64,000 nt of DNA from Umezawaea sp036375055 (GTDB lineage: Bacteria; Actinomycetota; Actinomycetes; Mycobacteriales; Pseudonocardiaceae), in assembly GCF_036375055.1 (NCBI RefSeq), contig NZ_DASUSQ010000169.1:1-64000 (forward strand), read 5' to 3'. The position numbers and the translations under genes are program-made. Below the pieces are notes generated by a model. The model ran no database searches and was not told where the DNA came from. It saw only the letters and a list, made by a program, of their open reading frames with translations. Positions 1 through 8,526 of this stretch are shown one piece after another (position 1 is the stretch's first letter; each line of letters starts with the position of its first letter).

Positions 1-52
1 ATCGGTCGGACGCCGGCGGCAGGGGAATTCCTCGCCCCTCGCGGGGGAGGTC

Positions 53-196
53 TCAGTGGGGCGACGGGACGCGGTGGTCCAGCGGGACGTCGCACGGCCG
101 GGTGGACCCGTGCTCGACCTCGGAGGAGCGGAACGGGGTCGCGGAGGTCCGGTCCGCACGGGGAGGGGAACCGATCACCAGTGGCCTCGTGCTCAT
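53..196 (-). CDS. Small hypothetical protein (47 aa)
   Basis: This short reading frame is divergent from the response regulator gene. It starts at an ATG preceded at proper spacing by GGGGAG, and almost all codons end in G or C, as in the surrounding coding sequence. The product is rich in Arg, Pro and Ser, has one Cys, and shows no signal peptide or membrane segment. I recognise no family. It may be a real small gene or a chance frame in GC-rich DNA. Confidence 0.33.
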   Translation of the reverse strand: MSTRPLVIGSPPRADRTSATPFRSSEVEHGSTRPCDVPLDHRVPSPH

Positions 197-325
197 CGGG
201 TCGCTCCCCAGGACGTTCGGTGCAGGGGGCGGCGGCCCGGTCGGACCCGAAGTGTCGGCGTCGCGGCCAAGACTCGTCTCTACGGATCCACCACAGGTTT
301 TCCCCGGCCCACTAGTCTCTGCGTT

Positions 326-991
326 GTGCGCGTACTGGCGGTCGAAGACGACGCTGAGCTGGGCCATGAGGTCGTGTCCGGGCTTCGGCAGGCCGGATTC
401 GCCGTGGACTGGGTGATGGACCTGGCCGCGGCGGAGGAGAGCCTGACCGCGAACACCTACGACTGCGTGGTGCTGGACCGGGGGTTGCCCGACGGTGACG
501 GGCTGGACCTGCTCGGTCGCTGGCGCGCGCGCCGGTCGCGGGTGCCGGTCCTGATGCTGACCGCGATGGACGGCATCGCCGAGCGGGTCGCGGGGTTCGA
601 CCACGGCGCCGACGACTACCTGGGCAAACCGTTCGCGATGGCGGAGCTGGTGGCACGGGTCGGCGCGCTGTGCCGCCGGGCCGAGCAGCCGAGGCCGTCG
701 CTCGTGCGGATCGCGGACCTGGAGGTCGACGCGGCGCGGCGGAGGGTGACGCGGGCGGGGGTGATGCTGAGCCTCACCGCCAAGGAGTTCGCCGTCCTCG
801 AACTGCTCTGCGCCCGTCGTGGCCAGGTAGTCTCGCGCTCCGACCTCATCGAGCACTGCTGGGACGCCATGGCCGAACCGATGTCGAACGTGGTGGACGC
901 GGTCGTCGTCCAACTCCGCCGCAAGCTGGGGCCCCCGCCGCTGATCGCGACGTCGCGAGGGGTCGGTTTCGTGATTGACGAGATCGGGTGA
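326..991 (+). CDS. OmpR/PhoB-family response regulator
   Basis: The 221-residue product is a DNA-binding response regulator. The N-terminal receiver has the acidic pair E7-D8-D9, the phospho-acceptor D51 in VVLDRGLPDG and the conserved Lys in YLGKPF. The C-terminal winged helix (about 125-220) carries LTAKEFAVLELL and ends with the wing residues TSRGVGFVI. The GTG at 326 is chosen because the receiver domain begins there. No Shine-Dalgarno precedes it, so a leaderless transcript is possible. Its last codon overlaps the next gene (GTGA), so it is translated together with its sensor kinase. The regulated genes are not evident from the sequence. Confidence 0.93.
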   Translation: MRVLAVEDDAELGHEVVSGLRQAGFAVDWVMDLAAAEESLTANTYDCVVLDRGLPDGDGLDLLGRWRARRSRVPVLMLTAMDGIAERVAGFDHGADDYLGKPFAMAELVARVGALCRRAEQPRPSLVRIADLEVDAARRRVTRAGVMLSLTAKEFAVLELLCARRGQVVSRSDLIEHCWDAMAEPMSNVVDAVVVQLRRKLGPPPLIATSRGVGFVIDEIG

Positions 992-2262
992 CCACGGCGT
1001 GGCAGAGCACCACGGCGAAGCGGTTGCGCCGGGTGCGCTGGGTGCTCACGGTGCTGTTCACCGCCACCACCGCCGTCTGCATCGGCACTCTCGCCACGAT
1101 CGCGCTGGTCAACGACGAGCGCTCGCGCAGCCAGGCGCTCGACATCGAGCTGGACCGCCAGGTGGCGGGCGTGTCGCGGGTCGTCTACTACGACGGCGAC
1201 GGCAACCTGCACCTGGAGCCGCTGGACGTGGACGCGCTGGTCAGCCGCACGTCGCTGCTGCACGTGTGGACCCGCGAGAACGGCCTCTGGGTCTCGAAGT
1301 ACTCCCGCGAGGTCGACAACGCCAAGACCGAGGAGCGCAGCGAGCTGGCCCTCGTGGACCAGGTCCGCGACCTCCAGTACACCGTCCTCGGCGACGGCTC
1401 CTCGCCCACGGGTGAACGGCTGCGCCTCGCCGCCGCCCCGGTCTGGAACACCACGAACCAGGTCGCGGCCGTCGTCGTCGTGGCGGGCGACCCCGCGCCC
1501 GGCGTCGCCGCGCACCGCGAGTACGTCATGTGGACGTTCTGGGGCTGCCTCGCGATGCTCGTGCTCGCGGCCGCCGCGGGCCACATGCTGTCCTACATCG
1601 GCACCCGCCCCGCCGTGCGCGCGCTCGAACAGGAGGAGCGGTTCCTCGCCGAGGCCGCGCACGAGCTGCGCACACCGCTGGCGACGCTGCGGCTGATCGC
1701 CGAGGCCGGTGCGAACGACCCGGTCCGGGCGGGCGCGTCGGCCGCGCAGGTCGTGGGTCTGGTGGACCGGATGGCGCACCTGGTCACCGGGCTGCTGGCG
1801 CGCGCCCGCGTGCGCAACGGCACCCGAGCGATGGAGTGGCTGCCGCTGCGGCTCGACCAGCTCGTGGAGGAGGTCGTCGGCGAGCAGATCGACGACGGCC
1901 GCGCGGTCGCCGTCGACCTGCACCCCACCGTCGTCGAGGGCGATCCGGTGCTGCTCTCGCAGGCGCTGCGGAACCTGGTCGACAACGCGGTGAAGCACGG
2001 CGCCCAGGAGGACGGCCGGGTGAGCGTCGAGGTGAAGGTCGCGGGCGGCACCGTCACGGTGTCCGACCGCGGGCCCGGCATCGACGTGGCCGACCGCGAC
2101 CGGGTGTTCGACCAGTGGGTGACCGGCAGCAGCTCCGGCACCGGCATCGGGCTCGCCATCGTGCGGTGGGTGGCCGACCTGCACCGCGGATCGGCCCGCG
2201 TCGTGGACTCGCCGCTGGGCGGCACGACCATCGAGCTGGCGCTGCCCGAAGTCGTTGCGTGA
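988..2262 (+). CDS. Sensor histidine kinase
   Basis: This 424-residue membrane kinase is the partner of the upstream response regulator. Residues about 18-40 form the first membrane helix. An extracytoplasmic sensor stretch of roughly 130 residues follows, then a second helix near 180-203. The H-box AEAAHELRTPLATL holds the phospho-accepting His (H225). The N-box LVDNAVKHGA, the G1 box VSDRGPGIDV and a glycine-rich GTGIGLAIV segment make the ATPase complete. Little or no HAMP linker is visible between helix 2 and the H-box. The GTG start lies inside the stop of the previous gene. The signal sensed cannot be read from the sequence. Confidence 0.93.
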   Translation: MTTAWQSTTAKRLRRVRWVLTVLFTATTAVCIGTLATIALVNDERSRSQALDIELDRQVAGVSRVVYYDGDGNLHLEPLDVDALVSRTSLLHVWTRENGLWVSKYSREVDNAKTEERSELALVDQVRDLQYTVLGDGSSPTGERLRLAAAPVWNTTNQVAAVVVVAGDPAPGVAAHREYVMWTFWGCLAMLVLAAAAGHMLSYIGTRPAVRALEQEERFLAEAAHELRTPLATLRLIAEAGANDPVRAGASAAQVVGLVDRMAHLVTGLLARARVRNGTRAMEWLPLRLDQLVEEVVGEQIDDGRAVAVDLHPTVVEGDPVLLSQALRNLVDNAVKHGAQEDGRVSVEVKVAGGTVTVSDRGPGIDVADRDRVFDQWVTGSSSGTGIGLAIVRWVADLHRGSARVVDSPLGGTTIELALPEVVA

Positions 2263-2343
2263 TCAAGCGCTCACGGTTTTCTCAGAGGGTGGCTGCGAAG
2301 GTTCCACGTGAACGAGCATCAGCACGTGCGCGGGGAGTGGCCG

Positions 2344-3396
2344 ATGACAGACACCCTGACCCGGTCCACAGTGGACAACGGGTTCCGCTCGGTGCGGTCC
2401 GCCTTCCTCGCGGCGTGCCGCGGTGTCGAACGCGGCCCGGCCGTGGAGAAGGCGGCGTCCTGCGACGCCTACGCCGACCTGTGGCACGCCGTGTCGGTGC
2501 TGCTGTACGCCGACGAGCCCGGCACGGCCCTCGAACTCTGCCTCCGCGTCGAGGAGAGGACCCGCCAGCGCGCGGTCCTCGGCCTGCTGCGGGCCCGGAT
2601 CGCCCACGCCAACGGCCAGCCGCTCGTCGCCCGCGACCTCGCCCGGTCCGTCCTGGAGGAACGCGCCCTCTCGTTGCGCACCAGGCACCTCGCGCTCGCC
2701 GAACTCGTCACCGCCGAGGTCGGGCTGGAGCAGTACGACGTGGCGACCGCGCTGCTGCGCGAGCACGGGTTCGACGGCGAGGTCCCGGAAGGACCCGAGG
2801 CGCCGTACCTCCTGGCCGCCAGGGGCGCGCTGCACGTGGGCTCCGGCCGCCGACGCCCCGGTGTCGACGACTACCTGGAGTGCGGGCGGCGGCTGCTCGA
2901 CGGCGGCGTCCGCAACCCCGCCGTCATCCCGTGGCGGTCGCGCGCCGCGCTCGCCGCGGTCGGCGACCGGCGGCACGACCTGGCGAAGGTGCTCGCCGAG
3001 CAGGAGCTGATCGAGGCGCGCTCGTGGGGCACCTCGCGAGCCGTCGGGATCGCGCTGCACGCCGTCGCCGCCACCCGTGACGGCGACGAGGCCGTGGAGG
3101 TGCTCGGGGAGGCCGTCGACCTGCTCTCGCTGTCCGCCGCCCGCCAGGAGCTGCTGCGCGCCCGCGAGGACCTGGCGCAGATCGTCCGCGCGGGCCGCGA
3201 CCTGACCCGCCAGGAGGCGAAGATCGCCTGGCTGGCCCGCTCGGGCTACAGCAACAAGCAGATCTCCGAACAGCTCTTCCTCACCCGTCGCACGATCGAG
3301 TTCCACCTCTCCGGGGTGTACCGCAAGCTCGGCCTGTCCGGCAGGCACGAACTCCGGGTCGCGCTCCCGGACCAGTTCGGTGACCAGTCGGTGTGA
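2344..3396 (+). CDS. LuxR-type HTH transcriptional regulator
   Basis: The 350-residue product has a C-terminal LuxR/GerE helix-turn-helix (about 286-345) with GYSNKQISEQLFLTRRTIEF as its core. The N-terminal 280 residues are Ala/Leu/Arg-rich and helical, resembling the TPR-like arm of LAL regulators, but there is no Walker A motif, so this is not a full LAL protein. The ATG at 2344 is preferred because GGGGAG lies seven bases upstream; an in-frame GTG at 2308 is the alternative. It follows the sensor kinase by about 80 bases on the same strand and may be co-transcribed. Its target is unknown. Confidence 0.85.
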   Translation: MTDTLTRSTVDNGFRSVRSAFLAACRGVERGPAVEKAASCDAYADLWHAVSVLLYADEPGTALELCLRVEERTRQRAVLGLLRARIAHANGQPLVARDLARSVLEERALSLRTRHLALAELVTAEVGLEQYDVATALLREHGFDGEVPEGPEAPYLLAARGALHVGSGRRRPGVDDYLECGRRLLDGGVRNPAVIPWRSRAALAAVGDRRHDLAKVLAEQELIEARSWGTSRAVGIALHAVAATRDGDEAVEVLGEAVDLLSLSAARQELLRAREDLAQIVRAGRDLTRQEAKIAWLARSGYSNKQISEQLFLTRRTIEFHLSGVYRKLGLSGRHELRVALPDQFGDQSV

Positions 3397-3436
3397 CCCG
3401 CTCACTTTTGCCGGTCGCTGAGGCACACTGACCGCC

Positions 3437-4840
3437 ATGTACGACTTCGACGTCCTGGTGCTCGGGTCCGGTCCGGGTGGGCAGAAGGCGGCCATCGCCG
3501 CCGCGAAACTCGGCAAGAAGGCCGCGGTGGTCGAGCGCCGCGACATGATCGGCGGGGTGTGCATCAACACCGGCACGATCCCGTCCAAGACCCTGCGCGA
3601 GGCCGTGCTCTACCTCACCGGCCTCAACCAGCGGGAGATGTACGGCCAGAGCTACCGCGTGAAGCACGACATCACGATCGCGGACCTGTCCGCGCGCACC
3701 CAGCACGTGGTGGGGCGCGAGATCGACGTCATCCGCAACCAGCTCTCCCGCAACCGGGTCACGCTGCTGCCCGGCCTCGGCAAGTTCCTCGACGAGCACA
3801 CCATCGAGGTCGTCGACGGCACCGAGCAGCTCCACAAGGTCACCGCCGACAAGATCGTCATCGCGACCGGCACCCGGCCGTCGCGACCGGACACGGTGGA
3901 CTTCGACGACAAGACGATCATCGACTCCGACGGCATCCAGCACCTGGAGCACATCCCGCAGTCGATGATCGTGGTCGGCGCCGGGGTCATCGGCATCGAG
4001 TACGCCTCCATGTTCGCCGCGCTGGGCACCAAGGTCACCGTCGTGGAGCGGCGCGACCGGATGCTGGAGTTCTGCGACCTCGAGGTCGTCGAGGCGCTGA
4101 AGTACCAGCTCCGCGACCTGTCGGTCACGTTCCGCTTCGGCGAGACCGTGGCGTCGGTCGAGCGGTACGCGCGCGGCGCCATCGCCGTGCTGGCCAGCGG
4201 CAAGAAGATCCCCGCCGAGACGGTCATGTACTCGGCCGGGCGGCAGGGCATGACCGAGGGCCTCGACCTGGAGAAGGCGGGCATCGTCGCCGACAACCGC
4301 GGCCGGATCTCCGTGGACGACCAGTTCCGCACCCCCGTGGAGCACATCTACGCGGTCGGCGACGTCATCGGCTTCCCCGCGCTGGCCGCCACGTCGATGG
4401 AGCAGGGCAGGCTGGCCGCCTACCACGCGTGCGGCGAGCCGGTCAGGGCCATGAGCGACCACCAGCCGATCGGCATCTACACGATCCCGGAGATCAGCTA
4501 CATCGGCCGCACCGAGGACGAGCTGACCGCCGCGTCCATCCCGTTCGAGGTCGGCATCTCGCGCTACCGGGAGCTGGCGCGCGGCCAGATCATCGGCGAC
4601 TCCTACGGGATGCTCAAGCTGCTGGTGTCCTCCGAGGACCGGTCGCTGCTCGGCGTGCACGTGTTCGGCACCCAGGCCACGGAGCTGGTCCACATCGGCC
4701 AGGCCGTCATGGGCTGCGGCGGCACCGTGGACTACCTCGTGGACGCGGTCTTCAACTACCCGACGCTCGCCGAGTCGTACAAGGTGGCGGCGCTGGACGC
4801 GATGAACAAGATCAGGCAGGTGACCTGGCTCGCCGAGTGA
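3437..4840 (+). CDS. sthA: Soluble pyridine nucleotide transhydrogenase (Si-specific)
   Basis: This 467-residue flavoprotein of the disulfide-reductase fold transfers hydride between NADPH and NAD+ in the cytoplasm. The N-terminal FAD site is VLGSGPGGQKAAIAAAKLG. The NAD(P)-binding fold is near 175-205 (VVGAGVIGIEYASMFAALG), followed by the second FAD motif YAVGDVIG. The redox-disulfide position reads CINTGT, with only one of the two cysteines present, and the segment GTIPSKTLREAV is typical of SthA rather than of lipoamide dehydrogenase. The length matches the family. Only a weak Shine-Dalgarno (GAGG, 13 bases away) precedes the ATG. It appears to be a single-gene unit. Confidence 0.93.
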   Translation: MYDFDVLVLGSGPGGQKAAIAAAKLGKKAAVVERRDMIGGVCINTGTIPSKTLREAVLYLTGLNQREMYGQSYRVKHDITIADLSARTQHVVGREIDVIRNQLSRNRVTLLPGLGKFLDEHTIEVVDGTEQLHKVTADKIVIATGTRPSRPDTVDFDDKTIIDSDGIQHLEHIPQSMIVVGAGVIGIEYASMFAALGTKVTVVERRDRMLEFCDLEVVEALKYQLRDLSVTFRFGETVASVERYARGAIAVLASGKKIPAETVMYSAGRQGMTEGLDLEKAGIVADNRGRISVDDQFRTPVEHIYAVGDVIGFPALAATSMEQGRLAAYHACGEPVRAMSDHQPIGIYTIPEISYIGRTEDELTAASIPFEVGISRYRELARGQIIGDSYGMLKLLVSSEDRSLLGVHVFGTQATELVHIGQAVMGCGGTVDYLVDAVFNYPTLAESYKVAALDAMNKIRQVTWLAE

Positions 4841-5082
4841 GGCGGGCGGCGACCGGGCCCGCTCCGGACGCCAACCGGGCGGGAAACGGCTCCGGCGGGT
4901 CGCGGGGGACGCGGCTCCGCTGGGCCGTTCGGCGTAATCCTGGTCTCCTCCGGGCGCTGAAAAGCCTGGTCGCCGGTAAATAGGGGTACCCGTCCGGAGA
5001 TCGGGTGTGAGAATAGGGGGAATGTAAGCCGATCAGGGGTTGTTGGCACTTGCGGGATCGTCCGTGACTCGCTGGGAGGTTT

Positions 5083-5991
5083 GTGGTGGTGCTGGATCCG
5101 GAGAACCTGTACGAGGTGGACTCCGACGTACCGGACCTGACCGGGGCCGTCCTGCTGCACCATTTCGACGGCTTCATGGACGCCGGTGCCGCGGGCAAGC
5201 TCCTCGTCGAGCACATCCTCACGAGCTACGAGCACCGCGTGGTCGCGCGATTCGACGTCGACCAGCTCATCGACTACCGGTCGCGGCGCCCCAGCATGAT
5301 CTACGCGACCGACCACTTCGAGCCGCAGCCCGCGCCCGAACTGGTCGTCAACCTCGTCTTCGACGCGGCGGGCTTCCCCTTCCTGGTGCTCAGCGGCCCT
5401 GAGCCGGACTTCCGCTGGGAAACCTTCATCGCCGCCGTGCAGCAGCTCGTGGACCGCTGGCAGGTCGGCACGACCGTCGGCTTCCACGGCATCCCGATGC
5501 GCCTGCCGCACACCCGCCCGCTGGGCGTGACCGCCCACGCGACCCGCCGCGAACTGGTCTCCGGCCACCAGCCGTTCTTCAGCCGCGTCGAGGTCCCCGG
5601 CAACGTGGCCGCGATGCTGGAGGTCAGGCTGGGCGAGCACGGCCACGACGCCATCGGCTTCGCCGCCCACGTCCCGCACTACCTCGCGCAGTCCACCCAC
5701 CCGGCGGCCGCGCTGGTGCTGCTGGACACGATCACCCGCACCACGGGCTTGGCACTGCCGTCCGACGTGCTGCGCGAAACCGCCCGCCGGGCCGACGCGG
5801 AACTCCAGCGCCAGGTCTCGGAGTCGGAGGAGGTCTCGGAGGTCGTGGCCGCCCTGGAACGCCAGTACGACGCCTTCACGGGCGCCGAACGGCAAGACCA
5901 GAGCCTGCTCCTGGAAGAAGAGGAAATCCCCAGCGCGGACGAACTGGGCGCCGAGTTCGAAAAGTTCCTGGCAGAACAGGGCCCCCAGTAG
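5083..5991 (+). CDS. PAC2-family protein
   Basis: The 302-residue cytoplasmic protein belongs to the PAC2 (proteasome assembly chaperone 2) superfamily, common in actinobacteria and of unclear role. The segment LTGAVLLHHFDGFMDAGAAG near residue 20 and the later VGFHGIPMRLPHTRP are characteristic. The C-terminal 60 residues are acidic and probably helical, with EEEE near 280. Three consecutive GTG codons (5083, 5086, 5089) follow GGGAGG; spacing favours the second or third as the true start. A strong terminator follows directly, so this ends its transcription unit. No proteasome genes lie nearby. Confidence 0.85.
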   Translation: MVVLDPENLYEVDSDVPDLTGAVLLHHFDGFMDAGAAGKLLVEHILTSYEHRVVARFDVDQLIDYRSRRPSMIYATDHFEPQPAPELVVNLVFDAAGFPFLVLSGPEPDFRWETFIAAVQQLVDRWQVGTTVGFHGIPMRLPHTRPLGVTAHATRRELVSGHQPFFSRVEVPGNVAAMLEVRLGEHGHDAIGFAAHVPHYLAQSTHPAAALVLLDTITRTTGLALPSDVLRETARRADAELQRQVSESEEVSEVVAALERQYDAFTGAERQDQSLLLEEEEIPSADELGAEFEKFLAEQGPQ

Positions 5992-6006
5992 CACCACACC
6001 AACACC

Positions 6007-6044
6007 GACGAAAGGGCCGCCCCACCAGGGGCGGCCCTTTCGTC
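6007..6044 (+). terminator. Strong hairpin terminator after the PAC2 gene
   Basis: A perfect 17-bp inverted repeat (GACGAAAGGGCCGCCCC and its complement) surrounds a 4-base ACCA loop, 16 bases after the PAC2 stop. It carries only a short T-containing tail, as is usual in actinobacteria. Confidence 0.85.
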
Positions 6045-6329
6045 GTCTTAACCGAACCGAGGCCGAGCGGCAATCCGCTGAGCCAACCGCCGAGCAGGAA
6101 GCCGCCGAGACCGCCCGTCCCACCCTGGATGGCTCTCCGGCCCAGAAGCAACACCCCGAAGGACCAGCAGCGCACGCAGGATCGTGGACGTGATCACCAG
6201 CTACCTCCTAGCAACGGACGTAAAACCACCGTAGTGACCAAGCCCGTCACCGCCAAAGGCTTTGACAAAGACACCCGGAAGCGAGGACCGGGTCGATTGC
6301 CCACCAACCCGAGCACACCGCCCCGGAGC

Positions 6330-6505
6330 AGCAGCCGATTTCGCTCGGGGATTTGACCCTCACCCCGGTAGACCGGGCAGGTGGCCACCACCTGCCCTTG
6401 AGCCCGATCACAGGGTCACGTCGAGGGGTCCCAAGCCAATCGCCGGGACTGGCAGCGGACACATCCCCGTGGAACCAGCGGCCATCCCACCGGAACCAGC
6501 AGCCG
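6330..6505 (-). repeat. Dispersed hairpin repeat, copy 1
   Basis: This noncoding stretch matches sequences at 29238-29372 (opposite window strand) and 61362-61451. Its core, 6344-6431, holds a perfect 10-bp hairpin (GGGCAGGTGG, loop CCA, complement; 6375-6397). A conserved CCCGATCACAGGG follows, and the element ends with a degenerate CCAGCAGCC. It is written on the minus strand because all copies share one orientation relative to the gene that ends beside them; here that gene is the ABC permease ending at 6515. The rest of the 5992-6514 gap holds the terminator at 6007-6044 and nothing else I recognise. Confidence 0.75.
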
Positions 6506-6514
6506 AACCCCACC

Positions 6515-7828
6515 TCAAGCCCGCATCACCGTGGCGATCGGAATCCGAGCCGCGCGGATGGCCGGGATCAACCCACCCAGCACGCCCGCGACCAGGCCCG
6601 CGACCACCCCGGCGACCCCGGCCTCCCAGGGAAAGGCCACGTCCTGCAAGAACGGCTCCCTCGACCCCAGGACCACGCTCACAGCCTTCAACCCCACCGC
6701 GCCGAACCCGATGGCGAACGCGGCCGTCAGCAACCCGGTCAACAACGTCTCCGCCAACACGATCCCGGCCAGCAGCATCCGCGGCGTCCCCACCGCCCTC
6801 CGCAGCGCGAACTCCTCGATCCGCTCCCCGACCGTGGCCAGCCCGACGTTCAGGATGCCCGCCACACCGATCAGCAGCACCAGCGCGGCCATCCCCAGGA
6901 AGATCCACCGCATCAGCGTCAACTGGGACCGCATCTCCTCCAGCGAGTTGACGGTCCGCACCTGGAGTTCGTCCGGGTTGACGCCCGCGGCCGTCAGCCT
7001 GCTCTTCAGCGTCTGCTGGAGGTCCGCGGTGGTGCCGGGCGCGAGCATCAGCTCCATGCCGCCGTAGCGCTGGTCGCTGAGGCTGTCCACCGGCATCCAG
7101 TTGAGCAGCTCGTCCGACCGCACGTAGGCCGCCGGGCCCCAGCCGCCGTCGTCCACCACGCCGATGATGCGCGGGGTGGTGTTGGCGACGGCGCCGTCCA
7201 CGCGCATCTCCGCGGGGACCTGGTACTTGCTGAAGCCCTCGGCCGCCTGCTTGTTGAGGACGATCCTGGGGGAGAGCGACGGCGTGCTGCTGGAGTCCAG
7301 CCACTCGCCCGATTCCAGGCGGAACGGGCGGAACTGGCGGATGTCGCCGGTGACCGCCTTCATGCTGAGTTCGATGGCCTGGCCGGACGGGGCCTGGGCG
7401 GCTTCCTCGTCCATCGGCCTGCACTGGCCGCTCGCGTCGCACGTCATCGCCGGGCCGCGGAAGCCACCGCTGCCGTCCAGCGGTCCGCCGCCCTCGTTGA
7501 TGGGCTTCACGCCGGGCTCGCCGATGACGGCCTTGCCCGAGGTCAGGCCCGCCACGTCCGCGCGGCCCTGGATCAGCTCCATCGTGATCGGGACGGCCTT
7601 CGGCGTGGGCGGCAGGTACATCTGGAGCGTGCCGTCCTTGCCCTGGCTGATCTCGATGTCGGACAGCAGCGCGCGCTGGGCGATCACCGACCCCGCCTGG
7701 ACCGTGACCACGGCGAGCACGCCGAGGAACAGGCTGATCATGGACAGGAACGTGCGCATCTTGCGGGCCCGGATGCCCTGGCCGCCGATGATCAGCGAGG
7801 ACCGGAACCGGCCGGACAGGCGGATCAC
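6515..7828 (-). CDS. MacB-like ABC transporter permease (FtsX family)
   Basis: The 437-residue integral membrane protein has the MacB topology. One N-terminal helix (about 25-48, TFLSMISLFLGVLAVVTVQA) is followed by a large extracytoplasmic domain of roughly 250 residues. Three helices in the last 130 residues follow, including ALVLLIGVAGILNVGLATVG and the conserved ERIEEFALRRAVGTPRMLL coupling segment. It would form a homodimer that transmits force to an outer adaptor. It is the third gene of a minus-strand operon and overlaps the ATPase gene by four bases. The substrate is not evident; peptide or antibiotic efflux or envelope stress defence are the usual roles. Confidence 0.9.
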   Translation of the reverse strand: MIRLSGRFRSSLIIGGQGIRARKMRTFLSMISLFLGVLAVVTVQAGSVIAQRALLSDIEISQGKDGTLQMYLPPTPKAVPITMELIQGRADVAGLTSGKAVIGEPGVKPINEGGGPLDGSGGFRGPAMTCDASGQCRPMDEEAAQAPSGQAIELSMKAVTGDIRQFRPFRLESGEWLDSSSTPSLSPRIVLNKQAAEGFSKYQVPAEMRVDGAVANTTPRIIGVVDDGGWGPAAYVRSDELLNWMPVDSLSDQRYGGMELMLAPGTTADLQQTLKSRLTAAGVNPDELQVRTVNSLEEMRSQLTLMRWIFLGMAALVLLIGVAGILNVGLATVGERIEEFALRRAVGTPRMLLAGIVLAETLLTGLLTAAFAIGFGAVGLKAVSVVLGSREPFLQDVAFPWEAGVAGVVAGLVAGVLGGLIPAIRAARIPIATVMRA

Positions 7829-8526
7829 GCGACCACCCGCTGCGGGGTGCGCTCGAAGACGCCGTTCGTCAACTGCATGACCCGGCCCATCTTCGCGGCG
7901 TGGTCGTGGTCGTGGGTCACGAGGATGAGCCCGCAGCCGCGGTCGGTCGCCGAGCGCAGGGCTTCCACGACGAGGTTGCCGGTCTCGGTGTCCAGCGCGC
8001 CGGTCGGCTCGTCGGCGAGCAGGATCTTCGGTTCGCGCACCAGCGCGCGGGCGATGGCGACGCGCTGCTGCTCGCCACCGGACAGCCGGGGCGGCTTGTG
8101 CTTGGCCAGGTGGCCGATGCCGACCCTCTCCAACGCCTCCATGGCCTTCGCCCTGCGCTTGCGGCGCGGCAGCCAGCCCTGGCCGTTGACGAGCGCCATG
8201 GACACGTTCTGCACGGCCGTCAGGTGCTTGAGGAGGAAGAACCGCTGGAAGACGAACCCGAACTCCTCGCTGCGCAGCGCGGCGGCCCTGCGCTCGGGGA
8301 TGCGGGTGATGTCGTTGCCGTGCAACAGGTACTGGCCGCCGTCGGCGCGGTCGAACAGACCGATCAGGCTGAGCAGGGTGCTCTTGCCGGAGCCGGAGCG
8401 GCCGAGGATGGCGATGCTCTCCCCGCTGTGCAGGGTCAGGTCCGCGCCCGCGAGGATCGTGCGGGGCTCGCCCTGGCCCTTCAGGGTCTTGGTGAGACCG
8501 GTGATGCTGATCAGCGGCGTCATCAC
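7825..8526 (-). CDS. ABC transporter ATP-binding protein (LolD/MacB type)
   Basis: The 233-residue ATPase has Walker A GRSGSGKS, Q-loop FVFQRFFLL, signature LSGGEQQRVAIARAL, Walker B ILLADEPTGALD and H-loop VTHDHDHA. The sequence pattern is that of the MacB/LolD exporters. The start is one of two adjacent ATG codons (8526 or 8523), which overlap the stop of the upstream adaptor gene; the gene's end overlaps the permease. The three genes therefore form one coupled export module. Confidence 0.93.
   Translation of the reverse strand: MMTPLISITGLTKTLKGQGEPRTILAGADLTLHSGESIAILGRSGSGKSTLLSLIGLFDRADGGQYLLHGNDITRIPERRAAALRSEEFGFVFQRFFLLKHLTAVQNVSMALVNGQGWLPRRKRRAKAMEALERVGIGHLAKHKPPRLSGGEQQRVAIARALVREPKILLADEPTGALDTETGNLVVEALRSATDRGCGLILVTHDHDHAAKMGRVMQLTNGVFERTPQRVVA

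Noticed and set aside
3281..4693. Long minus-strand frame opposite sthA
   Set aside because: It is a shadow of the sthA coding sequence, with a repetitive His/Val/Asp/Arg product.
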